Position numbers and translations under genes: made by a program. The notes beneath the pieces are model-generated. The model was given only the letters and a program-made list of their open reading frames with translations, was not told where the DNA came from and did not search any database. Positions 44,192-53,300 of a stretch of 64,000 nt of DNA are shown in pieces (the first letter of the stretch is position 1; each line of letters starts with the position of its first letter). Source of the stretch: Endozoicomonas sp965208385. GTDB taxonomy: Bacteria; Pseudomonadota; Gammaproteobacteria; Pseudomonadales; Endozoicomonadaceae. The DNA is taken from NCBI GenBank assembly GCA_965208385.1, contig CBDBOO010000109.1, forward strand, positions 86,041-150,040, given 5' to 3'.

Positions 44192-44590
44192 ATGGCTTAC
44201 AGTGAAAAAGTTATTGATCATTATGAGCATCCACGAAATGTGGGTAAGCTGGATCAAGATGCTGAAAATGTTGGTACCGGTATGGTGGGAGCACCAGCCT
44301 GTGGCGATGTTATGCGCCTTCAGATTCAGGTAGATGATGACGGTGTAATTGAAGATGCACGGTTTAAAACCTACGGCTGTGGCTCTGCCATCGCTTCAAG
44401 CTCGCTGGCTACTGAATGGATGAAAGGAAAGACCCTCGACGAAGCTGCAGAAATTCGCAATACAGACATTGCGGAAGAACTGGCTCTGCCACCGGTTAAA
44501 ATCCATTGTTCGGTTCTGGCTGAAGACGCTATTAAAGCGGCTATTGATGATTATCGTACCAAACAGGTGTCACCGGCTCAGAACGCCTGA
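44192..44590 (+). CDS. iscU: Iron-sulfur scaffold protein IscU
   Basis: 132 residues. The three ligand cysteines are in GAPACGDVMRLQIQ, TYGCGSAIASSSLA and LPPVKIHCSVLAEDAI. The last includes the LPPVK motif bound by HscA. Clusters are assembled here from IscS sulfur and then released by HscA/HscB. Good ribosome site (GAGGAG) upstream. Confidence 0.98.
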   Translation: MAYSEKVIDHYEHPRNVGKLDQDAENVGTGMVGAPACGDVMRLQIQVDDDGVIEDARFKTYGCGSAIASSSLATEWMKGKTLDEAAEIRNTDIAEELALPPVKIHCSVLAEDAIKAAIDDYRTKQVSPAQNA

Positions 44591-44620
44591 GCTGTAGCTC
44601 TTTGAGTATTGGAGTATTGA

Positions 44621-44944
44621 ATGGCAATCACCATGACTGAGGCGGCGGCCTGTCATATAAAGGATCAACTTGTCAGAAGAGGCAAGGGTGAAGGAATTCG
44701 TCTGGGGGTTCGTACATCTGGTTGTTCGGGGATGGCTTATGTACTCGAGTTTGTTGACGAAGTAGTCGACACTGACACACTGTTTGCACATGCGGGCGCA
44801 AAAGTGTATATCGACCCTAAAAGTCTGGTTTATCTGGATGGCACTGAACTTGATTTTGTAAAAGAAGGTTTGAATGAGGGGCTTCAGTTCAATAACCCCA
44901 ATGCTGCCAGTGAGTGTGGTTGTGGCGAAAGCTTCAACGTCTGA
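44621..44944 (+). CDS. iscA: A-type iron-sulfur carrier IscA
   Basis: 107 residues. The A-type signature cysteines are in VRTSGCSGMAYVLEFVDEV and the C-terminal SECGCGESFNV. It carries clusters or iron from IscU to target proteins, with a role in [4Fe-4S] formation. A terminator-like hairpin follows it. Confidence 0.97.
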   Translation: MAITMTEAAACHIKDQLVRRGKGEGIRLGVRTSGCSGMAYVLEFVDEVVDTDTLFAHAGAKVYIDPKSLVYLDGTELDFVKEGLNEGLQFNNPNAASECGCGESFNV

Positions 44945-44949
44945 ATTTT

Positions 44950-44976
44950 ACCCGGTTGCTGTTCTGGTAACCGGGT
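44950..44976 (+). terminator. Internal hairpin between iscA and hscB
   Basis: ACCCGGTT (44950-44957) pairs perfectly with AACCGGGT (44969-44976); TTCTGCC and T6 follow. Position and shape suggest partial termination that lowers hscBA-fdx expression relative to iscRSUA. Confidence 0.6.
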
Positions 44977-45026
44977 TTCTGCCTTTTTTGATTCTTTAGC
45001 AATTATTCGGGAACTGTTTGCCAGTG

Positions 45027-45566
45027 GTTGATTTAACCAAGAATTATTTTGAGCTGTTTCAATTACCTGTTTCCTGCGATGTGGATCGAAAGTTGCTCAC
45101 TGCGAATTACCGGGAATTGCAAAAAACAGTTCACCCGGATCGTTTTGCCAGAGAGTCAGAGCGCCAGCAGCGATTGTCAGTACAGTATACATCTTACGTT
45201 AACGAAGCGTTTGAAGCCTTAAAAACACCCTTGTCCCGGTCCATTTATCTTTTGAAACTGGCAGGGTGTGATGTGGATATGGAAAACAATACCATCATGG
45301 ATCCGGTATTCCTGATGGAGCAGATGACGTTGCGCGAGGCCGTTTCAGAACTGTCTGAACAGTCGGAGCCTGAATGGGAACTGGATCGTTTAATGACGCG
45401 GGTGGATTCAGATATGGATCAATACCTGGAAGAATTCAGTTCCCTCTGGCAGGCCGGTGGGGAAAAAAATCTGAAACAGGCTGAATCAGTCGTGCGAAAG
45501 ATGCAATTTATGGTTAAGCTGGCCACCGAGCTGGAGCAGCTCGAATCCAAGTGGCTCGATAATTAA
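45027..45566 (+). CDS. hscB: Co-chaperone HscB
   Basis: 179 residues from a GTG at 45027 (a TTG at 45018 is the alternative; no ATG is available). J domain: NYFELFQLPVSCDVDRKLLT with the HPD motif in QKTVHPDRFARESERQ. The C-terminal three-helix domain binds IscU. It stimulates the HscA ATPase and delivers IscU. The 3' end has a small tandem repeat (GTGGCTCGATAATTAAGA twice, 45551-45586) spanning its stop. Confidence 0.93.
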   Translation, partial: VDLTKNYFELFQLPVSCDVDRKLLTANYRELQKTVHPDRFARESERQQRLSVQYTSYVNEAFEALKTPLSRSIYLLKLAGCDVDMENNTIMDPVFLMEQMTLREAVSELSEQSEPEWELDRLMTRVDSDMDQYLEEFSSLWQAGGEKNLKQAESVVRKMQFMVKLATELEQLESKWLDN

Positions 45567-45593
45567 GAGTGGCTCGATAATTAAGAGGCAGGT

Positions 45594-47459
45594 ATGGCGT
45601 TACTGCAGATTTCTGAGCCGGGACAGGCTCCTGAACCCCATCAACAAAAAAGAGCGGTGGGTATTGATCTTGGCACCACAAATTCATTGGTGGCCTCAGT
45701 CAGATCCGGATCGGCAGGGACTCTCCCTGACCTGAATGGGCAACATATTTTGCCATCCGTTGTGTATTACGGTGGAGAACGTATCGTTGTTGGTACAGAA
45801 GCCAGAAAACAGGCGCTGATTGATCCTCTGAATACCATATCGTCCATAAAGCGACTGCTGGGTCGGGGTGTTGCTGATCTGGATACCCTGGGAGGGGTGC
45901 TGCCCTACGAATTTTCTGATCACGCCGATGGCATGCCCTTTATTAAAACCAGTAAAGGGAAGGTCAGTCCAGTGGAGGTTTCCGCTGAGATTCTTAAAAC
46001 CCTGAACAGACGGGCTTGTGAAACTCTGGGCGGAAAGCTTGATGGTGCTGTTATTACTGTGCCAGCTTATTTTGATGATGCCCAGCGTCAGGCCACTAAA
46101 GATGCAGCCACTCTGGCAGGGATTAATGTTTATCGTCTATTAAATGAGCCCACTGCTGCCGCCGTTGCCTATGGATTGGATGAAGGTGGTGAGGGTGTAG
46201 TTGCTGTTTATGATCTGGGTGGCGGAACCTTTGATATTTCGGTTTTAAGGCTTGAAAAAGGTGTTTTTGAAGTATTGGCCACAGGCGGTGATACCGCTCT
46301 GGGCGGCGATGACTTCGACAGAATGATTGCCCGGTGGTTGTTAAACCAGGCAGAGGTTGATGAAAGCGCCATTAACAACCTGCAGCTTCGGGAAGCAATG
46401 ATTGAAGCCTGCAGGGCTAAAGAAGCCCTGACTGAAAAACAATCAGTGGCTGTCAGCTTTGGCGAATGGTCTGGCGAGCTATCTCGTTCAGAGCTTGATG
46501 AATTGCTTGATCCGCTGATTGATCGCACTGTACGGTCATTCAGGCGTACTTTGCGGGATGCCGGATTGAAAGCAAGCGATATCGATGAAATCGTTATGGT
46601 TGGTGGTTCGACCCGTGTGCCAAGAGTTCGAACCCGAGTTGAAGATTTTGCTGATAAAAGACCGCTGACATCGATAGATCCTGATCGTGTGGTTGCCGTT
46701 GGTGCAGCTTTTCAGGCGGATGTTTTATCGGGCAATAAGTCGGGCGATGACATGCTGTTGCTGGATGTTATTCCATTGTCACTTGGTTTGGAGACCATGG
46801 GCGGTTTGATGGAAAAAGTGGTTCATCGAAATACGACAATTCCCGTAAACCGTGCCCAGGAATTTACTACCTACAAAGACGGACAGACAGCGATGTCTAT
46901 CCACGTTTATCAGGGTGAGCGTGAGCTGGTTCGGGATAATCGTTCGCTGGCGCATTTTGAACTTCGTGGTATTCCTCCAATGCCTGCCGGTGCAGCTAAA
47001 ATCCGGGTGGCTTTTCAGGTGGATGCTGACGGGCTGCTAGGCGTCTCTGCCCGCGAAGAATCAAGCGGCATAGAGAGCACTATTCAGGTAAAGCCATCTT
47101 ATGGTTTGAGTGACAGTGAAATTTCAAAAATGCTGACCGATTCTTTCCAGCATGCAACGGATGATCGGGATGCCAGGGCGCTGCGTGAACAGGAAGTAGA
47201 AGCTGATCGAATGATCGAGGCCCTGTCAGTGGCTTTGGATACGGATGGTCAGGCTTTGCTTACAGCCGAAGAATTTGCCAGTCTTTCTACGGATCTGAGC
47301 GAGCTTTCCGAAGTGCGTCAGTCCGGAAATGCGGATGCTATTTCCAGTAAGATTGAGTATGTAGGTAAGATCAGTGAAGACTTTGCTGCCCGGAGAATGA
47401 ATCTTGGTATTCGCAAAGCCTTGTCCGGTCAGAAACTAGATGATTTAGAGGGGTCCTGA
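45594..47459 (+). CDS. hscA: Hsp70-type chaperone HscA
   Basis: 621 residues (E. coli 616). Hsp70 ATPase motifs: GIDLGTTNSLVASVRSGSAG, LNEPTAAAVAYGLDEGGEGV, AVYDLGGGTFDISVLRL and MVGGSTRVPRVR. The substrate-binding domain follows from about 385. It pulls on the IscU LPPVK loop to release clusters. The next gene, fdx, starts two bases after the stop. Confidence 0.97.
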   Translation: MALLQISEPGQAPEPHQQKRAVGIDLGTTNSLVASVRSGSAGTLPDLNGQHILPSVVYYGGERIVVGTEARKQALIDPLNTISSIKRLLGRGVADLDTLGGVLPYEFSDHADGMPFIKTSKGKVSPVEVSAEILKTLNRRACETLGGKLDGAVITVPAYFDDAQRQATKDAATLAGINVYRLLNEPTAAAVAYGLDEGGEGVVAVYDLGGGTFDISVLRLEKGVFEVLATGGDTALGGDDFDRMIARWLLNQAEVDESAINNLQLREAMIEACRAKEALTEKQSVAVSFGEWSGELSRSELDELLDPLIDRTVRSFRRTLRDAGLKASDIDEIVMVGGSTRVPRVRTRVEDFADKRPLTSIDPDRVVAVGAAFQADVLSGNKSGDDMLLLDVIPLSLGLETMGGLMEKVVHRNTTIPVNRAQEFTTYKDGQTAMSIHVYQGERELVRDNRSLAHFELRGIPPMPAGAAKIRVAFQVDADGLLGVSAREESSGIESTIQVKPSYGLSDSEISKMLTDSFQHATDDRDARALREQEVEADRMIEALSVALDTDGQALLTAEEFASLSTDLSELSEVRQSGNADAISSKIEYVGKISEDFAARRMNLGIRKALSGQKLDDLEGS

Positions 47460-47461
47460 CT

Positions 47462-47800
47462 ATGACTCGTATTGTAATTCTTCCTCATGATGAATTGTGT
47501 CCGGAAGGTACGGTTATTGACGTTGAACCTGGTGTGACCGTACTGGATGCAGCTCTGCAGAATGGCGTTGATATCGAACATGCCTGTGAGAAATCCTGCG
47601 CCTGTACAACCTGTCATATCATTGTACGTGAAGGTTTTGACAGCATGGAGGAATCCGATGAGCTGGAGGACGACCTGCTTGATAAAGCCTGGGGGTTGGA
47701 GCCTGAATCCCGTCTGAGTTGCCAATCGGTTGTGGCTGACGAAGATCTGGTGGTGGAAATTCCTAAATACACATTGAATCAGGTTTCAGAGAGACACTGA
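47462..47800 (+). CDS. fdx: ISC-type [2Fe-2S] ferredoxin
   Basis: 112 residues. Cluster ligands are in HACEKSCACTTCHIIVREGF (Cys-x5-Cys-x2-Cys), with the fourth Cys in PESRLSCQSVV. It gives electrons for cluster assembly on IscU. Adrenodoxin-type fold, standard operon position. Confidence 0.97.
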   Translation: MTRIVILPHDELCPEGTVIDVEPGVTVLDAALQNGVDIEHACEKSCACTTCHIIVREGFDSMEESDELEDDLLDKAWGLEPESRLSCQSVVADEDLVVEIPKYTLNQVSERH

Positions 47801-47819
47801 AGCTTCTGGAGGAAAAAGC

Positions 47820-48020
47820 ATGAGCCTGTTATGGACAGATGTCTATGATATTGCCATCGAGCTTTCAGAAGCTCATCCAGATACAGATCCAAAATATGTC
47901 AATTTTGTCGATCTTCGCAACTGGGTATTGGCGCTGGAAGGATTTGATGATGATCCAGCTCACTGCGGTGAGAAAATTCTGGAAGCGATCCAGATGGCCT
48001 GGATGGAAGAGCTGGAGTGA
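47820..48020 (+). CDS. iscX: IscX, IscS-binding regulator
   Basis: 66 residues: LLWTDVYDIAIELSEAHPDT, DPKYVNFVDLRNWVLALEGF and IQMAWMEE are all as in E. coli IscX/YfhJ. It is acidic, binds IscS and tunes the rate of assembly. Last gene of the isc operon, with GGAGGA before the ATG. Confidence 0.96.
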   Translation: MSLLWTDVYDIAIELSEAHPDTDPKYVNFVDLRNWVLALEGFDDDPAHCGEKILEAIQMAWMEELE

Positions 48021-48038
48021 ACGTGCTGCACAAGAGTA

Positions 48039-48062
48039 GTGTGCGAGATCAGGCTCGCACAC
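48039..48062 (+). terminator. Hairpin after iscX
   Basis: GTGTGCGAG-ATCAGG-CTCGCACAC, a perfect nine-base stem 18 bases after the iscX stop and just before the convergent PP2C stop. No T run on either strand, so the mechanism is uncertain, but the position fits the transcript end. Confidence 0.6.
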
Positions 48063-48073
48063 GAAAGAACACT

Positions 48074-49813
48074 TTAGCTCATTCTGCGATGCACAACTGA
48101 AATATTATCATCTGATCCGGCGTTATAGGCGAACTCCACCAGTTGCCCGGTTATGGCGGCATCAGAGTCACCGGCTTTCATTCTGGCATGGACAAAGTTA
48201 CCGGCTGTTCTGCAATTTGTTATATCGTATAACCCATCACAGGCCTGAACATAGGAGAATCCTGCCCAGCCTTCTTTCGGTTTTGGGAATTTGCTGATCT
48301 GAGGGCGGACGGGAATAGTCCCGTAAGAGAAGTGATCACCGACACCTCCGGCAGTTCTGGCTATGCCATTGGCTTTGTTCAGAATAACATCACCACCTCT
48401 TGCTTTAATCCGGTCTGCAAATTTTTTATCTGTAGGTTTGGCATCTTCTGTCATTTGAATACTTGTTCCATCAGGTTTTATTAGAAATGACCTTGAATCA
48501 CCGCTGTTGGCTGCCCACAGATCACCATTTACTTCCATCATAACATTGGCTGTGGTTCCAATAGTGGGATTTGCTGCACTAGGTATAAAGCTGTTTCCGG
48601 CGTCAACAAAGGCAAGCTTCAGTGCGTTATAGACTGTTACATCATCCAGGGTATCAGGCTGATTTTCCTCCAGTCTTGCTTTCAGGTAACCAGCCAGATT
48701 ACTGGAAACATGGGCAGAAGCTTCAACACCGCCATGGCCGTCAAATACACCGCTGATTTTAACCTGCTGAATGCCGGATTTTGTCTCTACGTCAATGGTG
48801 GTAAACAGATGAGCGTCTTCCATCCTTTTATTGGGACCCTGGCAGGTGGCCATCCCGGTATGTTCGTCAATGGTTTTATATTTAACCGATGATTCATACC
48901 CTATCCTTGGCTCCAGCTTAATAGTACCTTTCGGTTCGGTGTGTTTAACGGGTTCTTTAGCTTCTGGCTCGCCAACTGCTGATTCTTCAGGGGCAGTTAT
49001 TTTAGTTGTTGGTTTTGAGGCGCCTTTACTGATTTGGATTTCATTTTCTTCGGTGAATTTCTTGAACTTCAGACTGCCCTCAAATAATGCTTTAGCGTGG
49101 GTTTTTTCTCTTTGTGCCATCCCTACAGTGGAAGGCATGGTTCCTTCCTGTAGCTCTTCTGCCTCCTGCTGCTTTTTGGCTGCCTCTACCTGACTCTGAT
49201 GTTTTGTTTGGACAACGGCTGGATCTTGTTCCACACGATAATCCAGGCGCATGAGTTTGCGCATGTTATCAGTGTCTCTGAACTCATGAGCCTTATATTC
49301 CTTGGTATAAAATGGATTGACTTCAGCCATGGTAGGAGGGTAAATCCAGGTGCTTTCTGGTGCGCATTTTTTCGAGGAGGCGGGGTCTTTTAAAAATGAA
49401 ACGGCTTCCTGTAAAGTTACTACTTTTCTGGCTGAGAGAGGTTTGGCGCTTTTATCAAGGTCGCTTCCCGAAACCATATCCCGGACTCGTCGGGTGGCAG
49501 AGTTGCGCTGCTCGTCATTAATAGAGTTGATTTGTTTGAGCCCTTTCTCAATACCCTTGCCGATCAGGGGTACAAACTTCAGAGGTTTATAAACCGTTCT
49601 CAGAAAGGCGTGGGCAACAGAGTATTTATCGCCGGTTTTGAATCGGTCGCCATCCAGCCTGAGTATTTTGTTTTTTTTCGCTGAAGTCTTTCTGGCGAGC
49701 TGTTCAATCTGTTTGTCACTGCCTGAATAGCCTGCGTGTGTGGGGAGGTGCTGGTTCCTTGGTATCATTTTAATCAATCCATTTAATTTATCCCTGTATT
49801 TAAATTTAGCCAT
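48074..49813 (-). CDS. PP2C-type Ser/Thr protein phosphatase with a long N-terminal region
   Basis: 579 residues. The C-terminal 270 residues are a eukaryotic-type PPM/PP2C domain with all metal-site motifs: GPNKRMEDAHLFTTIDV, VFDGHGGVEASAHV, IGTTANVMMEVNGDLWAANS followed by GDSRS, QACDGLYDITN and NAGSDDNISVVHR. Residues 1-300 match nothing I know. They are basic at first (MAKFKYRDKLNGLIKMIPRN), then contain a Lys/Glu-rich linker and a Pro/Glu-rich stretch. There is no signal peptide. Bacterial PP2C regulators (Stp) are about 240 residues and simpler, so a translocated effector acting on host phosphoproteins is plausible (inference). Confidence 0.88.
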   Translation of the reverse strand: MAKFKYRDKLNGLIKMIPRNQHLPTHAGYSGSDKQIEQLARKTSAKKNKILRLDGDRFKTGDKYSVAHAFLRTVYKPLKFVPLIGKGIEKGLKQINSINDEQRNSATRRVRDMVSGSDLDKSAKPLSARKVVTLQEAVSFLKDPASSKKCAPESTWIYPPTMAEVNPFYTKEYKAHEFRDTDNMRKLMRLDYRVEQDPAVVQTKHQSQVEAAKKQQEAEELQEGTMPSTVGMAQREKTHAKALFEGSLKFKKFTEENEIQISKGASKPTTKITAPEESAVGEPEAKEPVKHTEPKGTIKLEPRIGYESSVKYKTIDEHTGMATCQGPNKRMEDAHLFTTIDVETKSGIQQVKISGVFDGHGGVEASAHVSSNLAGYLKARLEENQPDTLDDVTVYNALKLAFVDAGNSFIPSAANPTIGTTANVMMEVNGDLWAANSGDSRSFLIKPDGTSIQMTEDAKPTDKKFADRIKARGGDVILNKANGIARTAGGVGDHFSYGTIPVRPQISKFPKPKEGWAGFSYVQACDGLYDITNCRTAGNFVHARMKAGDSDAAITGQLVEFAYNAGSDDNISVVHRRMS

Positions 49814-49841
49814 TGAATAGACATTGAATAGACATTGAATG
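49811..49841. repeat. 11-base tandem repeats at the PP2C start codon
   Basis: CATTGAATAGA occurs twice and partly a third time, so on the minus strand three ATGs in an identical TATTCAATG-type setting precede or form the start. Each is 11 bases apart, so only one is in frame. Copy-number change by slippage would move the ribosome site. The rest of 49842-50305 is AT-rich and holds nothing recognisable beyond the divergent promoters. Confidence 0.6.
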
Positions 49842-50305
49842 ATGTTTTCGTTGATTAATCGTTAGCAAGACGATTTCTTCTCGTATTAGTTGAGTGATAC
49901 TGCCTTTAAAGTGTCAATTATCTGACGCTTGCACCTGATAGAAGTGTAAAAAATAAAAGGAGAGGCTGTCAGCAGATACTGGCGTGCAGCGGGGCAAATG
50001 CTATTTGTTTTCTATATTTCAGGCGTTATGACGTTCAGTCTAATTACGACTGAATCGCTGCGATTTTGAATACACACATAAATATAAATAAAAATTTACA
50101 TTTATGTGTGAACACCGTCACAAAACTTGATATTCCTTCTCTCGAATGATCATGGCTCTGGTTAGAATCCCAGAATTAGAGACAGGTATTTTCAACGACA
50201 GTATGTTTCTAATTTTGCTCTCAATGTATTTGGCACGAAACGATGTAGTGCCTTCCTGTTGAAGTAGCTTGTACTGATTCACTTGATTGATATGGTGATT
50301 TTTTG

Positions 50306-53300
50306 ATGGATGTTACAGGAAGGATAGTTCGCTTTGGTTCGTTAATACTGGCTGTGCTGCTGTTATCTGCATGCGGTGGAGGCGGTGGAGGTGGAGGCGA
50401 CGATGGTGGTGAGCAACCAGCCCCGGATCCATCCACAACAATGGAGGCACCCGATTTACCGGACAATATTACCTCCCATAACGATATTGAGCACCAGAGT
50501 TTTACCGTCTTGCTGAATAATTCTGGTGGAGAAATTGATAGCTGTTCCAGTAATCCTGAACTGCCTGCTGGTGTCAGTGTTAATGCTACCAGTGCTGGCT
50601 GTGAAATTACCGGACAGGTTTCAACTGCGATGAATGCATCCAGTTATGACATCACAGCATCCAATAGTTCCGGGAGTGATACGGCTCAATTTACACTGAC
50701 AGTAAATTTCAGTGTTACTACACCATCACTTGCAGATACCAGCGTATCAGTAGTTTTGGGTGAAAGCTTCACTGAAGAGTTACCCAATAGTGCCGGACCG
50801 GTTGCCAGCTGTAGCAGTACTCCTAGGCTACCAGATGACCTGAATATAAAGGTACAAAATAACAGCTGTGTGATTTCAGGTAGTGTATCAGAAGCTCAAT
50901 CGCCTCAAAAATATACGATAACAGCGATTAACCGTGCAGGAACTAACCGGTCTGAATTCACGCTGGAGGTGGTTGAGCAGCTGGCAGTTCCACGATTGAC
51001 AGTAGAGAGTGATTGGTCATTTGAACTGAATCAGATGGTAAATATCATTATTATTAATAATAATGGAGGGCGTTTGAGTGCATGCCGGATAGAGTCAGGT
51101 GTGCTGATGGCGGGTATGACACTCAGTAAATCAGATGAATCCTGTGTTATACAGGGACAGGCTGAAGCGGCTGGTAGCGCATCCTTGATTATTTCGGGTT
51201 CAAATGAAGCGGGTGCAGATAACGTAACCCTGAATCTGACTGTTATTGACAATAGTATTGTTGCTCCTTCGCTGGGTGGATTAACGTCGCTGACAATGAC
51301 TGTCAATGACTCAATCAATCTCACTCTTACAAATGACGGTCACGAGGCATTACAGTGTGCATCACAACCGCCGTTACCCAGTGGTTTACTGGTCGTGCCT
51401 GTTTCAGGAAGCTGTGCAATTCAGGGTGAGGCGCTGATAGAAAGTAATCAGAAAAAATACAGTCTCAGTGCCAGTAATACCGGTGGTCAAAATTCACTGG
51501 AAATAACCATTTCGGTTACTGCGTCGTCTTTGAATGCCTGGGGTGATGGACCTGATCCAGATGATTTTGATCATGTGGCTCGCATTGAGGAAAATTGGTT
51601 CAACGAAGCTTCCCCGCCGAAAATACAGGAGGAAGGAACGGATCAGCCTTTATTGTTAAGTGCATTGGAATCACCTGTGGGGTTGATTGAAGTTGTATTG
51701 GATAATGGAACTGTCGTAAGCGATACAGAACAGTTGTCCGGACTGTTTGGTACAACGATTAATCCAGAATCAGGCTCAATCAGTATTCATTACGGAAAAT
51801 CTTTTGATTATGAAGTTGATAGTCACTTTTACAGATTGAAGATTCAATTAGGGAGTAAAACAGAAACCGTACTTATTCGTTTGTACGATGTGCAACAGGG
51901 CACAAGCTCTGAAAAGCTGAAAATACATGATTACAGTGAGTTTTTATCATTCACCCAGGGTGCTATCCAGCCAAACGAAGCTTTATTTGAAGCCATTCAG
52001 ATTGATTCGGATGAACCGCATAATATTGCCGATCTCAGGGTGTCCATTGAAGCGGATATCGATGCATTCGAGTCAGTAGACACTGCTTTTGAGCGCTTTG
52101 ATTTTATTGGACGTATACATGGTAATAATCATGTCATTAAAAATCTGAATATGCCGGATGGTTTCTTTACATCAAGTCGGGTTTCAGTGGTTGAACATCT
52201 GGGTCTGGTCGATTTCACCTCGAACACGCAGAGCAGTATTATGCGGTTTGATGGCTCTCAGAGAGGGGCAAGACTGAGTTATGTTTCATTCAGTGGTTAT
52301 GTGCATAATTCCTTGGGAAGAATAAGAGAAGAACGATTAAGATATAGTTTGCTTGAGGATGTTACCGGCGCTCTGGCTCAGGACAGTGTCTATAGCAATA
52401 TCCATCATCAGGCCGATGATGGTGACTTCTCGGGGTCTGCGTCTTCCGGGGCAACTGTTTCTTCATTTTTGGGTATTACCGGTTCGAACATCGGAAGAAA
52501 GCTGGAACATGTTTATGTTAATGGCTCTCTTCATACTGAATCTACAAAACCGGTTAACATGACAGCGGGATGTTTATCGGCGGGTGCTAATTCTAATTTT
52601 GCAGCACGTCCGGGAGAATTGTTTTATTGCAGTCAGGATTATAGGGTCAGTAATAATTTCACGCATTCAAATGGCAATGCAAGATTCAGGGATACGACGA
52701 ATGTCGGGATGATTCAGCCCATATCGTATTTCAATTTTTATTACCCTTCACAGGAACGAAGCAGTGAATCCCAGTGGCGCTTTGTGACCAACAGGAATAA
52801 CAATCCTGTACCTCGTCTGGTGGGTAACAGTTATAGAGATGTTGATAATGACGGTGTGGCGGATGATGTTGATGGCGATCCCTATTATGATCGGGTGGTG
52901 TGTACGCATAATGAAGGTGGCTGTTATTCCTCGGAAGCGCATGGTCGTAGTGAAGAAGAGTTCAAGCAAAGTGAAGGTTGGAGTGGGCAATGGGTTTCCA
53001 GTAAGCGTTGGAATATTGTGGATGGGGAGTGGCCGGTATTAACGGATATGCCCTATCCTCATGAGGAAGGTCAGGTGTGGATGTACAGTTCTGACCCGGG
53101 CGTTGTCTATCAGCGATTCACTTACAACGATTATCTGACTGATACCAAGCCTGTCATACCCGGAATAGTAAATGATGAGCCAGCTTTATTACTGGCTCCT
53201 GATATAGGGACCCTATATCAGGGACAGGCTGTAGATATCATTATTGAGAATATCGCTGGAGCAAGTTACAACTGTCGTGTTGTCCCTGCGTTGCCTGATG

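Noticed and set aside
52353..53042. Short alternative-frame open frames inside the lipoprotein gene, repeated at 55205-55499
   Set aside because: They are shadows of the duplicated module; their repetition follows from the DNA duplication.
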